Assembly: GCA_002686835.1 (NCBI GenBank)
Contig: NYYP01000041.1
Span: forward strand, 1 to 59,304
DNA from: Opitutia bacterium
GTDB lineage: Bacteria > Verrucomicrobiota > Verrucomicrobiia > Opitutales > Seribacteraceae
Reading direction: 5' to 3'
DNA length: 59,304 nt
Of this stretch, positions 1 through 7,957 are shown one piece after another (positions within the stretch are counted from its first letter, which is position 1; each line of letters starts with the position of its first letter). The translations under genes and the position numbers were made by a program. The notes under the pieces are model-generated. The model worked only from the letters and a program-made list of their open reading frames with translations. It had not been told where the DNA came from and ran no database searches.

Positions 1-1
1 T

Positions 2-121
2 GATGCAATTATTGAAGGGAAAGATGGATTCAAACCCTATGTGGTCATTCTTGGTCTTATCATTGCCCTTGGACTCATTCACAAGGGAATTAATTGGGTA
101 TTTATGCAAGGCAATCGCTAA
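2..121 (+). CDS. C-terminal end of a membrane protein (partial)
   Basis: An open frame enters from the left edge and stops at TAA (119-121), giving 39 residues. It contains one hydrophobic stretch of about 15 residues (VVILGLIIALGLI) followed by a short polar tail ending QGNR. This looks like the last membrane helix and short tail of an integral or anchored membrane protein. Too little is present to name a family. The frame is open from the first complete codon, so the gene starts outside the window. Confidence 0.5.
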   Translation, partial: DAIIEGKDGFKPYVVILGLIIALGLIHKGINWVFMQGNR

Positions 122-241
122 GTTGCCCAAAGACAGACTATAAACTTAGACGATAATCTTAGATCCTATGGGATCAAAGTTACATCTGTGCATTACAAGA
201 CGGCAAAAATCTTAAATTTCTCGGCCGCAATATTTGTTTAA

Positions 242-610
242 TTACCCGTCCTTTTTTGTCTCCTTTTCTTCCAATGGAAAAGATTCACTTATTGCCTGGA
301 GCACAAGAATGTTTGCCTTTTTGTAGCGCAAATTTGGGTTGTCGATCAGAAATTTGTAAACGGTAGCCACTAAACGAGTTGGTTTTACATCTGCCGGGAT
401 AGTGAAATTTTCCCGGTGGGAATCGAAAATAGCACTGATATATCCATAAGCCATTCCAGCGTTTAAGAGTTCTTTGTCCGTCATTCCTTTCTCGATGTAA
501 TAATCTTCCAATTGACTGAATAAATCATGGCCCGAAGTTTCAAAGGCATAACTGGGCGTTGCCAAAAGACTGCAGAGCAAAGCGAGTGGAGCGAGGATCT
601 TCATTTCCAT
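242..610 (-). CDS. Rap1a/Tai-like secreted immunity-family protein
   Basis: The product has 122 residues with an N-terminal signal peptide (hydrophobic core LAPLALLCSLLATP, likely cleavage after SYA). The mature part carries a central GYISAIFDSH segment, then KPTRLVATVYKFLIDNPNLR and a C-terminal helix ending ISESFP. This layout is typical of the Rap1a/Tai family, periplasmic proteins that neutralise peptidoglycan amidase effectors of type VI secretion. No type VI or effector gene is visible nearby, so it is an orphan and may have another periplasmic role. The start is an ATG, with a second in-frame ATG two codons later; no clear ribosome site separates them. The family call rests on sequence pattern only. 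Confidence 0.6.
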   Translation of the reverse strand: MEMKILAPLALLCSLLATPSYAFETSGHDLFSQLEDYYIEKGMTDKELLNAGMAYGYISAIFDSHRENFTIPADVKPTRLVATVYKFLIDNPNLRYKKANILVLQAISESFPLEEKETKKDG

Positions 611-715
611 ACCAATTGGGACAATTCAAACAGTTGTCAATGTTCTCGCCGGTGCAATTTTTAATTATTTGCCAAAAAATTTGATTTTGCTCTTCAATTA
701 TTATTTAGTATAAAT

Positions 716-850
716 ATGCAAGTATACTTTATTTTAATTATTTGTTCTTTTTTTTTGTCAGGTTGTTTTGCCAAGAAATGGAAGCAGCGACCCGAACAGG
801 TAAATCAACAGGTAACCATGGAGGAATCCAAAAATGAAAAAAATTGTTAG
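716..850 (+). CDS. Small lipoprotein, 44 residues
   Basis: An ATG at 716 opens 44 codons ending at TAG (848-850). The N-terminus has a hydrophobic core followed by FFLSGC, a good lipobox with the modified cysteine at residue 17. The mature peptide is only 28 residues, basic then rich in Gln and Glu. Its last 17 bases overlap the start of the next gene (834), which suggests translational coupling. Membrane or outer-membrane lipid anchoring is inferred. No family is recognised. The entericidin-like size is only a superficial resemblance. The lipobox and the overlap are the main reasons to accept it as real. Confidence 0.45.
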   Translation: MQVYFILIICSFFLSGCFAKKWKQRPEQVNQQVTMEESKNEKNC

Positions 851-1355
851 GAAAATACGTGCAGGAAGGGGAGGTGTGGGCAACCCCGTAACCTGTCTAC
901 TGTTAGCCTTGTGTTTTCTGCCACTTGGGGAGGTCGACGCACGACAATTTTTTGGATTAAAGGTACATGGAGATTTCAGGACTTTGGAGCCCATTGTTTC
1001 AGATATTCCCTCGAACCGATCAGGAGTGACCAAGGAAGATGTGCTTAACAGGGTCCGTCAAAAACTCTGGGAATCTGGAATCAGACCGGATCGTCCACGA
1101 TATAACTCCCACTACCTGGAGGTTGATTTAATCATTCATTCCAAGGGCACCAATTTTAGTGTTGATGTATCCTTAAAAAAGATGGCCCAGGCCTATGGGT
1201 ATGATCCACGCAAGGTTGGTACGGTGATCGAACTACCCCAAGGGAAGTATGGAGTTTTTGGCAATGCGCATAGAGACAAAGGTTATGTCCTGGATGCGGT
1301 GGAAGAGGTCCTGGAAGAATTTATTGCCGATTATAAGGAATCGAACCTCTTCTAA
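834..1355 (+). CDS. Secreted protein of unknown function
   Basis: The product has 173 residues. A basic N-terminus (KKIVRKIRAGR) precedes a hydrophobic segment and a likely signal-peptidase site near VDA-R, so the mature protein would be periplasmic or exported. The mature part has mixed alpha/beta character, with no cysteines, repeats or catalytic motif that I recognise. It overlaps the tiny lipoprotein gene upstream by 17 bases, so the two are probably expressed together. It converges with the permease gene on the minus strand, ending 18 bases before it. Confidence 0.6.
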   Translation: MKKIVRKIRAGRGGVGNPVTCLLLALCFLPLGEVDARQFFGLKVHGDFRTLEPIVSDIPSNRSGVTKEDVLNRVRQKLWESGIRPDRPRYNSHYLEVDLIIHSKGTNFSVDVSLKKMAQAYGYDPRKVGTVIELPQGKYGVFGNAHRDKGYVLDAVEEVLEEFIADYKESNLF

Positions 1356-1373
1356 AAAAATGAATTGGTAAGT

Positions 1374-2177
1374 TTACTTAGGGGTGCCCTCCAGTTTATC
1401 GCGAATGGATTTCCGGATTTTTTCACCGGCAAAATCGAGAACTGTCACAATGACCAGAATACAAAGAAGAACGAGGGAGAACTTGTTCCAACTATCCGCA
1501 GATTCCGCATAGAGTTTTAAGTGTAAGCCAATCCCGCCTGCCCCAACATATCCGATAATACTGGCTGATCGCACATTGTATTCGAGCATCCATAAGCAAT
1601 GGCTCCAGATAATAGGCCGGGCATTGGGCCAGAGTCCGTACTGGAAGGCCTGCAATGGACTGGCCCGCAGGGATTTAAGGGCGTTTTGTGAACTTAGGTC
1701 AGTTGATTCAAAAGTTTCACTGAAGAATTTGGCCAGGTATCCAACACTGTAAAGAGTAAGGGCGATCACACCGGCCAGTGAATTGGAACCAACAATCACC
1801 ACCGCCAGAAGGGCCCAAAGCAAACTGGGAATGGTGCGGATAATATTGAGAAGCATACGGGTGGGCCAAAGCACCCAGCCCGGTGCAACATTGCGGGATG
1901 CACCCAGGGAAATAAGGAAGGAAAGAATAACGGCGAGCAGGGTGGAGACCAGGGCAATTTGAATGGTCTCAAGCAGACCATACATTGTTCTCTCAAAAAT
2001 CGACCAGTCTGGGGGAAAAAAACGGGCGACAAAATGGGAAAGATTACCCCAGTAATCAAGGTCGCGTCCGGACCCCTGGATGGACGGAAGAGCGCCCAAG
2101 GAAGCGGCCAGGAAGAGCAGAAAGGTGACCCCGAGCAGGTCAAATCGGCTATGCCATGGTAAATCCTGTTTATTCAT
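1374..2177 (-). CDS. phnE: ABC transporter permease, PhnE type
   Basis: The product is a 267-residue integral membrane protein with several hydrophobic helices. Its cytoplasmic loop, around the SLRASPLQAFQYGLWP segment, matches the permease signature that contacts the ATPase (EAA-type loop). The sequence resembles phosphonate/phosphite permeases (PhnE/PtxC). The longest frame starts at 2228 inside the ATPase gene; the ATG at 2175-2177 is preferred because it overlaps the ATPase stop as ATGA, the usual coupling in such operons. It is the last gene of a binding protein, ATPase, permease operon. The substrate is not certain. Confidence 0.8.
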   Translation of the reverse strand: MNKQDLPWHSRFDLLGVTFLLFLAASLGALPSIQGSGRDLDYWGNLSHFVARFFPPDWSIFERTMYGLLETIQIALVSTLLAVILSFLISLGASRNVAPGWVLWPTRMLLNIIRTIPSLLWALLAVVIVGSNSLAGVIALTLYSVGYLAKFFSETFESTDLSSQNALKSLRASPLQAFQYGLWPNARPIIWSHCLWMLEYNVRSASIIGYVGAGGIGLHLKLYAESADSWNKFSLVLLCILVIVTVLDFAGEKIRKSIRDKLEGTPK

Positions 2178-2857
2178 CCATCTGAGCGGGAGATTTTTTC
2201 CCAAGTCCATTGAGTGGGGCTTTCCCAATCTAAACGGAGGGCAAAGTCAGCAAATTGCTGAACCTGGCCCTCATCATGTAAGGAGCAGACCAAGCTTCCA
2301 CCCCTTTCTTTCTGCGAGTATTTAAGAATATCAAGGGTACGATTTGCCCAGTCAGAGTCCAGGCTGGCCACCGGTTCATCGGCCAGAAGGAGAGTGGGGG
2401 AGGAGAGCATGCTTCGACATATTGCCAGGCGTTGGCGCTCTCCCCTGGATAAGGTGGAAGCCCATTGGCGGGCTTTATTTTCCAGTCCAAATTTAGTTAG
2501 CCATTCCATGGCCTTTGCTTTCTCATGCACAGGAAATCCCCAAAGGGTTCTGAGCGAGGAATGCCGGGCGAGGCAACCACCCAGGGCATTGGTAAGGCTG
2601 CTGGCCCCATTGGCTAGTTGCAGGTCCTGAAAGATCATCGAGGTGTGTTGCCCATGGTGTAGGCAGGAATTAATACTCCCTTCGGTGGCAGAAAGTTCTC
2701 TGGCTAAAATACGGATTAAGCTGGTTTTTCCAACACCCGATGGTCCGCTTATGGCAACAAAGGAGGAGGGAGGAATGGACAGGGTAAGATTACGAAAGAG
2801 CCAGCGCCCAGACAGGCAAAGTCCGAGGTTTTGGGTTTCCAGTAGGGGGGGAGGCAT
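2174..2857 (-). CDS. phnC: ABC transporter ATP-binding protein, PhnC type
   Basis: The product has 227 residues with all ABC ATPase elements in order: Walker A GPSGVGKTS (about 38-46), Q-loop MIFQD, signature LSRGERQR, Walker B LLLADEP with its catalytic glutamate, and the switch histidine in CSLHDE. It would energise import by the adjacent permease. It is closest in pattern to PhnC-type ATPases. It lies 37 bases after the binding-protein gene, and its stop overlaps the permease start. The product is slightly short for the family (about 250 residues), mainly at the C-terminus. Confidence 0.85.
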   Translation of the reverse strand: MPPPLLETQNLGLCLSGRWLFRNLTLSIPPSSFVAISGPSGVGKTSLIRILARELSATEGSINSCLHHGQHTSMIFQDLQLANGASSLTNALGGCLARHSSLRTLWGFPVHEKAKAMEWLTKFGLENKARQWASTLSRGERQRLAICRSMLSSPTLLLADEPVASLDSDWANRTLDILKYSQKERGGSLVCSLHDEGQVQQFADFALRLDWESPTQWTWEKISRSDG

Positions 2858-2894
2858 TCTTACACAATCGGTTGATTAAAGAGCGAAGGAAACC

Positions 2895-3836
2895 CTAGGG
2901 CTTGAGCGTTTTTTGCAGATCGATGGCCTCGCGAGTGACTTGCAGGTGTTTGTCCTGGTCGACTACAATCAGTTCGCCGTTGAAGACTTGGTCACGTAAT
3001 TTGGGGTTTTCTTGATTCATGGCCAACAGTGCTTCCTGAAGAATGGCCCGGTCAGATTGGGATAGGGTGGTCCTCGCACAAATAGTATGGGAAGGAACCG
3101 GGCCTTGTTGTTGAATGATTCGCAGGCGGGATTTTTGATGATCGTTCAAGTATTTGTTGTCCCCGGTCAAAACATAATCACTAACTGCGGCAGCCTCTAC
3201 CTCACCACTGAGTACTTTTTCCACCGCTGATACATATCCGGTGCCGTAAATGGTGAGGGAGAAAAAATCGGTAAGCGAAGTATCAGGCCCGACCAGACCG
3301 CGTTTCCAAAGATCCCAAACCGGTATCAAGTAGCCCGATGTGCTTGAGCGGCTGGCAAAGGCGACGGGTAGGTCTTTGAGTTCATCGATTGATTGGTACT
3401 TTTTGTTTTTGAGGCTGAGCCAAATGCTCTGGTAACTGGGGAGGCCATTTTTTAAATGAATCAAAAGAATGGATGCGGTTTCCTGATCGAGATTACGGGC
3501 AGCATCGGTGGAGCTAAGGTACCCCAAGTCCAGCGTTCCGTTACGGAAAGATTCCACCACCACGGAGGAGTCCGTGGGGATCAGGACTTCCACCTCACGG
3601 GCTAACTTTGCTGAGAGATACTGCTCAATCGCTTCTTTTTCTGCCAACATTTTTTCGGGATTTTTATTTGCTTTAAGAGCAATAACCACCTTTTGGAGCG
3701 AGAGTTCTGAGCTCTTTTCTACCTTTGGATCAGCAGCCTTCTCTTCCTGTTGGTTCGAACAGGAGAGTGTAGTCAATAATGCAAGGGCGTGAAACAAGGC
3801 CAGGACGAATCGGAAATGCTTATTTTCTGGGTTCAT
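2895..3836 (-). CDS. phnD: Periplasmic binding lipoprotein, PhnD type
   Basis: The product has 313 residues. The N-terminus is hydrophobic and ends LTTLSC, a non-ideal lipobox, so a lipoprotein is likely. The mature part has the two-lobed PhnD pattern: the first lobe ends with GTLDLGYLSSTDAARN, and RSSTSGYLIP provides the helix-start hydroxyls that in PhnD hold a phosphonate-like oxyanion. A later AAAVSDYV segment carries the aspartate seen in relatives. This is the first gene of the importer operon and is preceded by a Fur-like palindrome. The ligand may be phosphonate, phosphite or another oxyanion. No C-P lyase or phosphite dehydrogenase is present in the window. Confidence 0.75.
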   Translation of the reverse strand: MNPENKHFRFVLALFHALALLTTLSCSNQQEEKAADPKVEKSSELSLQKVVIALKANKNPEKMLAEKEAIEQYLSAKLAREVEVLIPTDSSVVVESFRNGTLDLGYLSSTDAARNLDQETASILLIHLKNGLPSYQSIWLSLKNKKYQSIDELKDLPVAFASRSSTSGYLIPVWDLWKRGLVGPDTSLTDFFSLTIYGTGYVSAVEKVLSGEVEAAAVSDYVLTGDNKYLNDHQKSRLRIIQQQGPVPSHTICARTTLSQSDRAILQEALLAMNQENPKLRDQVFNGELIVVDQDKHLQVTREAIDLQKTLKP

Positions 3837-3852
3837 GAAGAAGTGGCAATTA

Positions 3853-3871
3853 ATTGAGACTGAGTCTCAAT
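3853..3871 (-). promoter_or_regulatory. Fur-box-like 19-bp perfect palindrome
   Basis: ATTGAGACTGAGTCTCAAT is a perfect 9-1-9 inverted repeat (read on plus; the centre base is 3862). It ends 16 bases upstream of the binding-protein ATG. Fur boxes have the same 19-bp 9-1-9 design, and its inner part, TGAGACT-G-AGTCTCA, fits the 7-1-7 view of Fur sites. A site over the start of transcription would repress the importer when metal is plentiful. The regulator is inferred from site shape only. Another dimeric repressor is possible. Confidence 0.55.
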
Positions 3872-3872
3872 A

Positions 3873-3900
3873 GCAATATCATTTCGAGCATGCAAGTCAA
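3873..3900 (-). promoter_or_regulatory. Candidate promoter of the PhnDCE-type operon
   Basis: On the minus strand, TTGACT (3900-3895) matches five of six bases of the -35 consensus. TATTGC (3878-3873), 16 bases further on, is a weak -10. The Fur-like palindrome follows immediately and would cover the transcription start, the normal place for a repressor. The -10 match is poor, so the exact position is tentative. Confidence 0.3.
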
Positions 3901-3923
3901 CGAGCTTAAATCAGTCGGACTTT

Positions 3924-5252
3924 CTATGCGGAAGAGGAAAGAAGAGAGTAGATTTTCTCGATCGTTAGCTCGGACGGGGAACCTTGTGAGTCAATCCACT
4001 GCCGGGCTTGAAAGCACAACTGTTTTCTTTCTTCTGGATTCTGGGCAAGGTTAATTAAGGCCTGTTTTGCACCCTCTGCAGATTCGGTAGTGCGGATGGC
4101 ATCATGAACGAGTAAATCTCCGCAGGTTTGAAAAAAGTTCTGGAAATTCGGGCCCAAAACAAGGGCAATACCCTGGGCAATAGGTTCAATTGGGTTTTGT
4201 CCGCCCTGGTTGGGAGGCAATGTCTTTCCTCCAAGTGCTAAATCCGCACACTGAATTAAGGTGCCAAGCTCTCCAGTGGTGTCGGCAAGGTATACCAGGG
4301 TGCCTTGCGGGGCCTGCCTGGCATGGGTGCGTAGATGATGAGTTACTCCTTTTTGCTCGAGCATGGAAGCAATCTTTTTTCGCCTTTCTGCATGCCGGGG
4401 AATGAGAAGTATTCGAGCATCAATTTGCTCACCTCTTACTAACTCCATGGTTTCAATCAGTAATTCCTCTTCGCCTGGCCAGGTTGATATACCGGCAATG
4501 ATTAGAGAATCCTGAGCAAATCCAAACTCACTTCTCAATTGTTTTGGGCAAACATCACTGGGTACAGAGGAAGATACCGCATCCACTTTGAGGTTGCCCA
4601 CTACCTGAACATGTGACTGGTCAATGCCAATTTCAATCCAGCGGGAAGACTGTCTTTCAGAGGTGGTTAAAATCTCCAAACCTTTGGGTAAGAGCAGTTT
4701 TCTTGCCGTGGATGAGCGGCATAACCGGTCGAAAGTCCGGTCAGAAAGACGGGCATTGATGATCAGAGCGGGCACCCCATGCTGGCTGGCCTGATAAAAG
4801 TGCTCCGGCCAAAGCTCGCTGTCCACTGTGATGATGAGATCTGGTTGAATTCTCCACCATGCCATACGGCTAAAGACCCACCAGTCCATGGGGAAAGGAC
4901 CGTGGGCAAGAATACGGCTGTGATATTTTTGAGAGGCCATGAGCAAGCCGGTACTGGTGGTGCCAGTTAGTACAATCTCGATATTGGAATCCTTGAGCAG
5001 ACTTTCCATTATTTTCGCAATCGACGAAAGTTCGCCCACACTGACTGCCTGGATCCAGATTCTTTTCGCTCCCCTTTTTTTTCTTTGAAGTTTGGGGAAT
5101 AAACCGAGTCGGTAATAAAGCTTAAATCCGTATCCTCCCCGTCTTAGCATGCGGTAGAGAAAATAGGGAGATGCCAGCAGTGCTAGTACTGGGAAGGCCA
5201 ATCGGTACAGAAGAATCACCGTAATAAACAAGTTGTTTACCGTTGCCAGCAA
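3924..5252 (-). CDS. waaA: 3-deoxy-D-manno-octulosonic acid (Kdo) transferase
   Basis: The product has 442 residues and adds Kdo from CMP-Kdo to lipid A precursor at the inner face of the cytoplasmic membrane. It has an N-terminal membrane anchor (about 8-32) and then a GT30 N-domain with QAVSVGELSS, where Glu74 is the expected catalytic base. The C-terminal nucleotide-sugar domain includes ISTWPGEE and GGQNPIEP. The last motif is usually GGHNPLEP, so the histidine is a glutamine here. The frame opens at TTG (5250-5252); a start slightly downstream (GTG within ITVILLY) is possible. It is divergent from trpA, with about 36 bases between them. Its presence implies a lipopolysaccharide outer membrane. 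Confidence 0.88.
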   Translation of the reverse strand: MLATVNNLFITVILLYRLAFPVLALLASPYFLYRMLRRGGYGFKLYYRLGLFPKLQRKKRGAKRIWIQAVSVGELSSIAKIMESLLKDSNIEIVLTGTTSTGLLMASQKYHSRILAHGPFPMDWWVFSRMAWWRIQPDLIITVDSELWPEHFYQASQHGVPALIINARLSDRTFDRLCRSSTARKLLLPKGLEILTTSERQSSRWIEIGIDQSHVQVVGNLKVDAVSSSVPSDVCPKQLRSEFGFAQDSLIIAGISTWPGEEELLIETMELVRGEQIDARILLIPRHAERRKKIASMLEQKGVTHHLRTHARQAPQGTLVYLADTTGELGTLIQCADLALGGKTLPPNQGGQNPIEPIAQGIALVLGPNFQNFFQTCGDLLVHDAIRTTESAEGAKQALINLAQNPEERKQLCFQARQWIDSQGSPSELTIEKIYSLLSSSA

Positions 5253-5288
5253 TGGTTGGATAGGAAATTATTCAAGGCTCTTTTCCTT

Positions 5289-6101
5289 ATGAAGACTTCT
5301 GACCGAATCGCGAAACTTTTTTCTGATTGCAAGGCTGAGAAACGGGCAGCCTTTGTTGCCTATGTCTGTGCATGTGATCCCGATTTTAACCAATCTCTTG
5401 AGGTGTGCAAAACATTGATTGATCAAGGAATCGATATAATTGAATTAGGGGTGCCTTTCTCCGACCCTTTGGCAGATGGTTTGACCAATCAACTGGCAGC
5501 CCAGCGTGCCTTGGAATCGGGATGCACACAGGAAGATGTCTTTCGGTTAGTTCGGGAAATCCGTAAGTTTTCTGAGATTCCCATTGTATTTTACACCTAC
5601 TACAACCTGATTTTTTCTCAGGGTGTGGCAGAATATGTACAAAAGTCAAAAGCTGCTGGAGTGGATGGTTTGTTGACCCTGGACCTTCCCCCGGAAGAGG
5701 CGGATGAACTGATTGAGGCGTGTCAAGATTTGGAGGTAGCAAACATTTTCATTATTGCACCGACCACACCGGAGGAAAGAATCTCTAAAATTGCCAAGCG
5801 TGCTTCCGGTTTTCTCTACTATGTTTCAAGGGAGGGGGTAACTGGAGAGCGCGATGATCTGGCCCTGGATCTGGCTGAGCGGGTGGCTGCAATAAGACAG
5901 AGGATCAATATTCCACTTGTTGTTGGGTTTGGGATTTCCACAGCCCAGCAGGTGCACCAGGTTGCCAGGGTAGCCGATGGTGTGGTGGTCGGGAGTGCTT
6001 TGGTAAATTGCATTCCCCAAAATTTGGATAATCCCGAGCGTATGCTTGCCTCAATCAGAGAAAAATCCAAAGCATTGGTGGGTGGTTTAACCGCTGCCTG
6101 A
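5289..6101 (+). CDS. trpA: Tryptophan synthase alpha chain
   Basis: The product has 270 residues and cleaves indole-3-glycerol phosphate to indole and glyceraldehyde 3-phosphate. The TIM-barrel motif IELGVPFSDPLADG contains both catalytic residues (the Glu49 and Asp60 equivalents). GVTGERDDL and VVGFGISTAQQ form the phosphate-binding end. The motif continues LTNQ where PTIQ is usual, a small departure near the active-site loop. The frame is open from TTG at 5256, but the ATG at 5289 fits family length and leaves room for the divergent waaA start. trpB and other trp genes are absent here, so the gene stands apart from its partners. Confidence 0.92.
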   Translation: MKTSDRIAKLFSDCKAEKRAAFVAYVCACDPDFNQSLEVCKTLIDQGIDIIELGVPFSDPLADGLTNQLAAQRALESGCTQEDVFRLVREIRKFSEIPIVFYTYYNLIFSQGVAEYVQKSKAAGVDGLLTLDLPPEEADELIEACQDLEVANIFIIAPTTPEERISKIAKRASGFLYYVSREGVTGERDDLALDLAERVAAIRQRINIPLVVGFGISTAQQVHQVARVADGVVVGSALVNCIPQNLDNPERMLASIREKSKALVGGLTAA

Positions 6102-6129
6102 AAAATTAGACGAAAAAGTAGGTAGTTCC

Positions 6130-7071
6130 GTGGCATACAAAGTCGAGGAACTATGGATCTTAGCGGGGGTAACCGCGGCCGGTAAAACTGAGCTTTCTTT
6201 GGAGTGGGCCGAAAGGAATGATGCCGAAATTATTTCCTGCGATTCTGTCTCTTTTTACCGTGGGTTAGACATTGGTTCAGCCAAACCAGGTTTAAAAGAC
6301 CAAAAAAGGGTGGTTCATCACGGGCTTGACCTTGCCGATGTGTCCGAAGTTTTTGATGTCGGTCAATTCCATGCTTATGCAAATGAAGTCATTGAAGATA
6401 TGGTTTCGAGAGGAAAAAAAGTTTTGGTGGTCGGTGGAAGTGGTTTTTTTCTGCAAGGCTTTTTACAACCGGTTGTAGATGCTTTGGAGGTATCAGATGA
6501 AGTGCGCAACCATGTTAATACAACCTATGAAAAATATGGACTTGATACCACACTTGCCCAGTTGGGAAAGCTCAACCCCAAAGGTTTGGGCAATCTGGAT
6601 ACCCGAAACCCTCTCCGGGTCATTCGGGCACTGGAGAGGTGTTTGCAGTCTGAGCGTTCCCTGATTGATCTCCAGAAAGATTTCGAAAAATTACCGATTC
6701 CATATGCCCAGTTTACAAAGAGAATGGTATGGTTGGACCGGAAGAATGATGAGATTATGGATCGAATCAATCTGCGAACGCAAAGTATGATTGATGGAGG
6801 AATGATCGAAGAGGCCGAACAAGCAATTCGTGCTGGTATCCTGCGTCATCCAAGTCTTTCCCAGTCGGTGGGGTACCGAGAAATTATTAAGTTTATCAAG
6901 GAAGGTGGGCCCCGAAAAGATCTGGTTTCTTCGATTGTTCAATCCACCCGCCAACTGGTATCAAAACAAAGAAAGTGGTTTCGTAAACATTTCCCCACTG
7001 GTTCCTGCTTGCAGGTAAGTACGGAAAAACCTCTAAGTGTGGATCAAATTCCATGGGTTGCGGGCACTTGA
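6130..7071 (+). CDS. miaA: tRNA dimethylallyltransferase
   Basis: The product has 313 residues and transfers a dimethylallyl group to A37 of tRNAs reading UNN codons. The P-loop is GVTAAGKTE (about 13-21), followed by SCDSVSFYRGLDIGSAKP (usually DSMQVYRGMDIGTAKP). GGSGFFLQGF and the RNPLRVIRALE segment are typical of the family. QSVGYREI, the IVQSTRQLVSKQRKWFR helix and the C-terminal region complete the fold. The start is GTG (6130), with no nearby ATG giving a full N-terminus. It lies 28 bases after trpA on the same strand, in a run that continues into nadK. Confidence 0.92.
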   Translation: MAYKVEELWILAGVTAAGKTELSLEWAERNDAEIISCDSVSFYRGLDIGSAKPGLKDQKRVVHHGLDLADVSEVFDVGQFHAYANEVIEDMVSRGKKVLVVGGSGFFLQGFLQPVVDALEVSDEVRNHVNTTYEKYGLDTTLAQLGKLNPKGLGNLDTRNPLRVIRALERCLQSERSLIDLQKDFEKLPIPYAQFTKRMVWLDRKNDEIMDRINLRTQSMIDGGMIEEAEQAIRAGILRHPSLSQSVGYREIIKFIKEGGPRKDLVSSIVQSTRQLVSKQRKWFRKHFPTGSCLQVSTEKPLSVDQIPWVAGT

Positions 7072-7115
7072 CCGATTCGACCAAAGGACTTACCTTATTT
7101 TTTGTGTTTGTGTAG

Positions 7116-7934
7116 ATGAATCCGCTTAAAAATATTGCGATTGTTTCCAACCTGTCCAAAACGGGGGCCAGAGATGTGGCTCATTCACTGGAAAAAATAT
7201 GTGATGATTATGGGGTGAAATCACGTTTGACTGAGGAGTTTCCCTGCCCCCCAAATTTTCTTAAAGACATGGATGCATGTTTTTCCGTGGGGGGGGATGG
7301 TACCCTCTTGAATTTATTGGACCAAGCCATCGAATATGAGGTCCCGGTGGCAGGAGTCGGGTTGGGCAAACTTGGATTTTTAGCAACTCTTTACCCTGAC
7401 GATTTGGCCCGTTCCTTACCCCCTGTACTGAGGGGTGAATTTCAAATAAGAAGAAGAAGCCTCATTGGATACCGTGAAAATCAGGGCAACGAGAAATTGG
7501 CCCTCAATGACTTGGTGGTAAAAAGTGGGGCGACTGGTCGGTTGGGCCGGTTTTCAGTTTTTTGTGGAAATGAACGAGTGGCGGACTATGCATCCGATGG
7601 TATCGTTTTTTCGACCCCCACCGGATCGACTGCTTATAATTTAGCTGCCGGTGGTCCCATTGCTCATCCTGAAGCGGAAGTAATCCTGATGACTCCCATC
7701 TCAGCTCACAGTCTCACGAGTCGACCTTTGGTCTTTCCGGCAGGAATAAGTTTGCAGATCGAATGCGAGGACGACTCAGTCAGTGCTGATGTCTCAACCG
7801 ATGGACGGGAGGCCTTTACCACCACCCCTCAATTTCCTTTGGAAATTTTTGTTTCCCGTAAGAGTTTTCCCCTCATGGAAACAATTGGACACTCTCACTT
7901 CCGAGTGCTCCGAAATAAACTTAAGTGGGGATAA
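7116..7934 (+). CDS. nadK: NAD kinase
   Basis: The product has 272 residues and phosphorylates NAD to NADP in the cytoplasm. It shows the NAD kinase signature GGDGTLLNLL (about 59-68), the LALNDLVV segment in place of the usual NE motif, and DGIVFSTPTGSTAYNLAAGG, the second conserved block, followed by PISAHSLTSRP. The start is ATG (7116). It is 44 bases after miaA and 23 bases before the pseudokinase gene, so co-transcription with both is likely. Confidence 0.93.
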   Translation: MNPLKNIAIVSNLSKTGARDVAHSLEKICDDYGVKSRLTEEFPCPPNFLKDMDACFSVGGDGTLLNLLDQAIEYEVPVAGVGLGKLGFLATLYPDDLARSLPPVLRGEFQIRRRSLIGYRENQGNEKLALNDLVVKSGATGRLGRFSVFCGNERVADYASDGIVFSTPTGSTAYNLAAGGPIAHPEAEVILMTPISAHSLTSRPLVFPAGISLQIECEDDSVSADVSTDGREAFTTTPQFPLEIFVSRKSFPLMETIGHSHFRVLRNKLKWG

Positions 7935-7957
7935 ATAGGGTGAAATAATTTCTTTCA

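Noticed and set aside
758-1033. Minus-strand frame opposite the secreted protein gene
   Set aside because: It overlaps both the lipoprotein and the secreted protein, which have better signal sequences; the product looks random.
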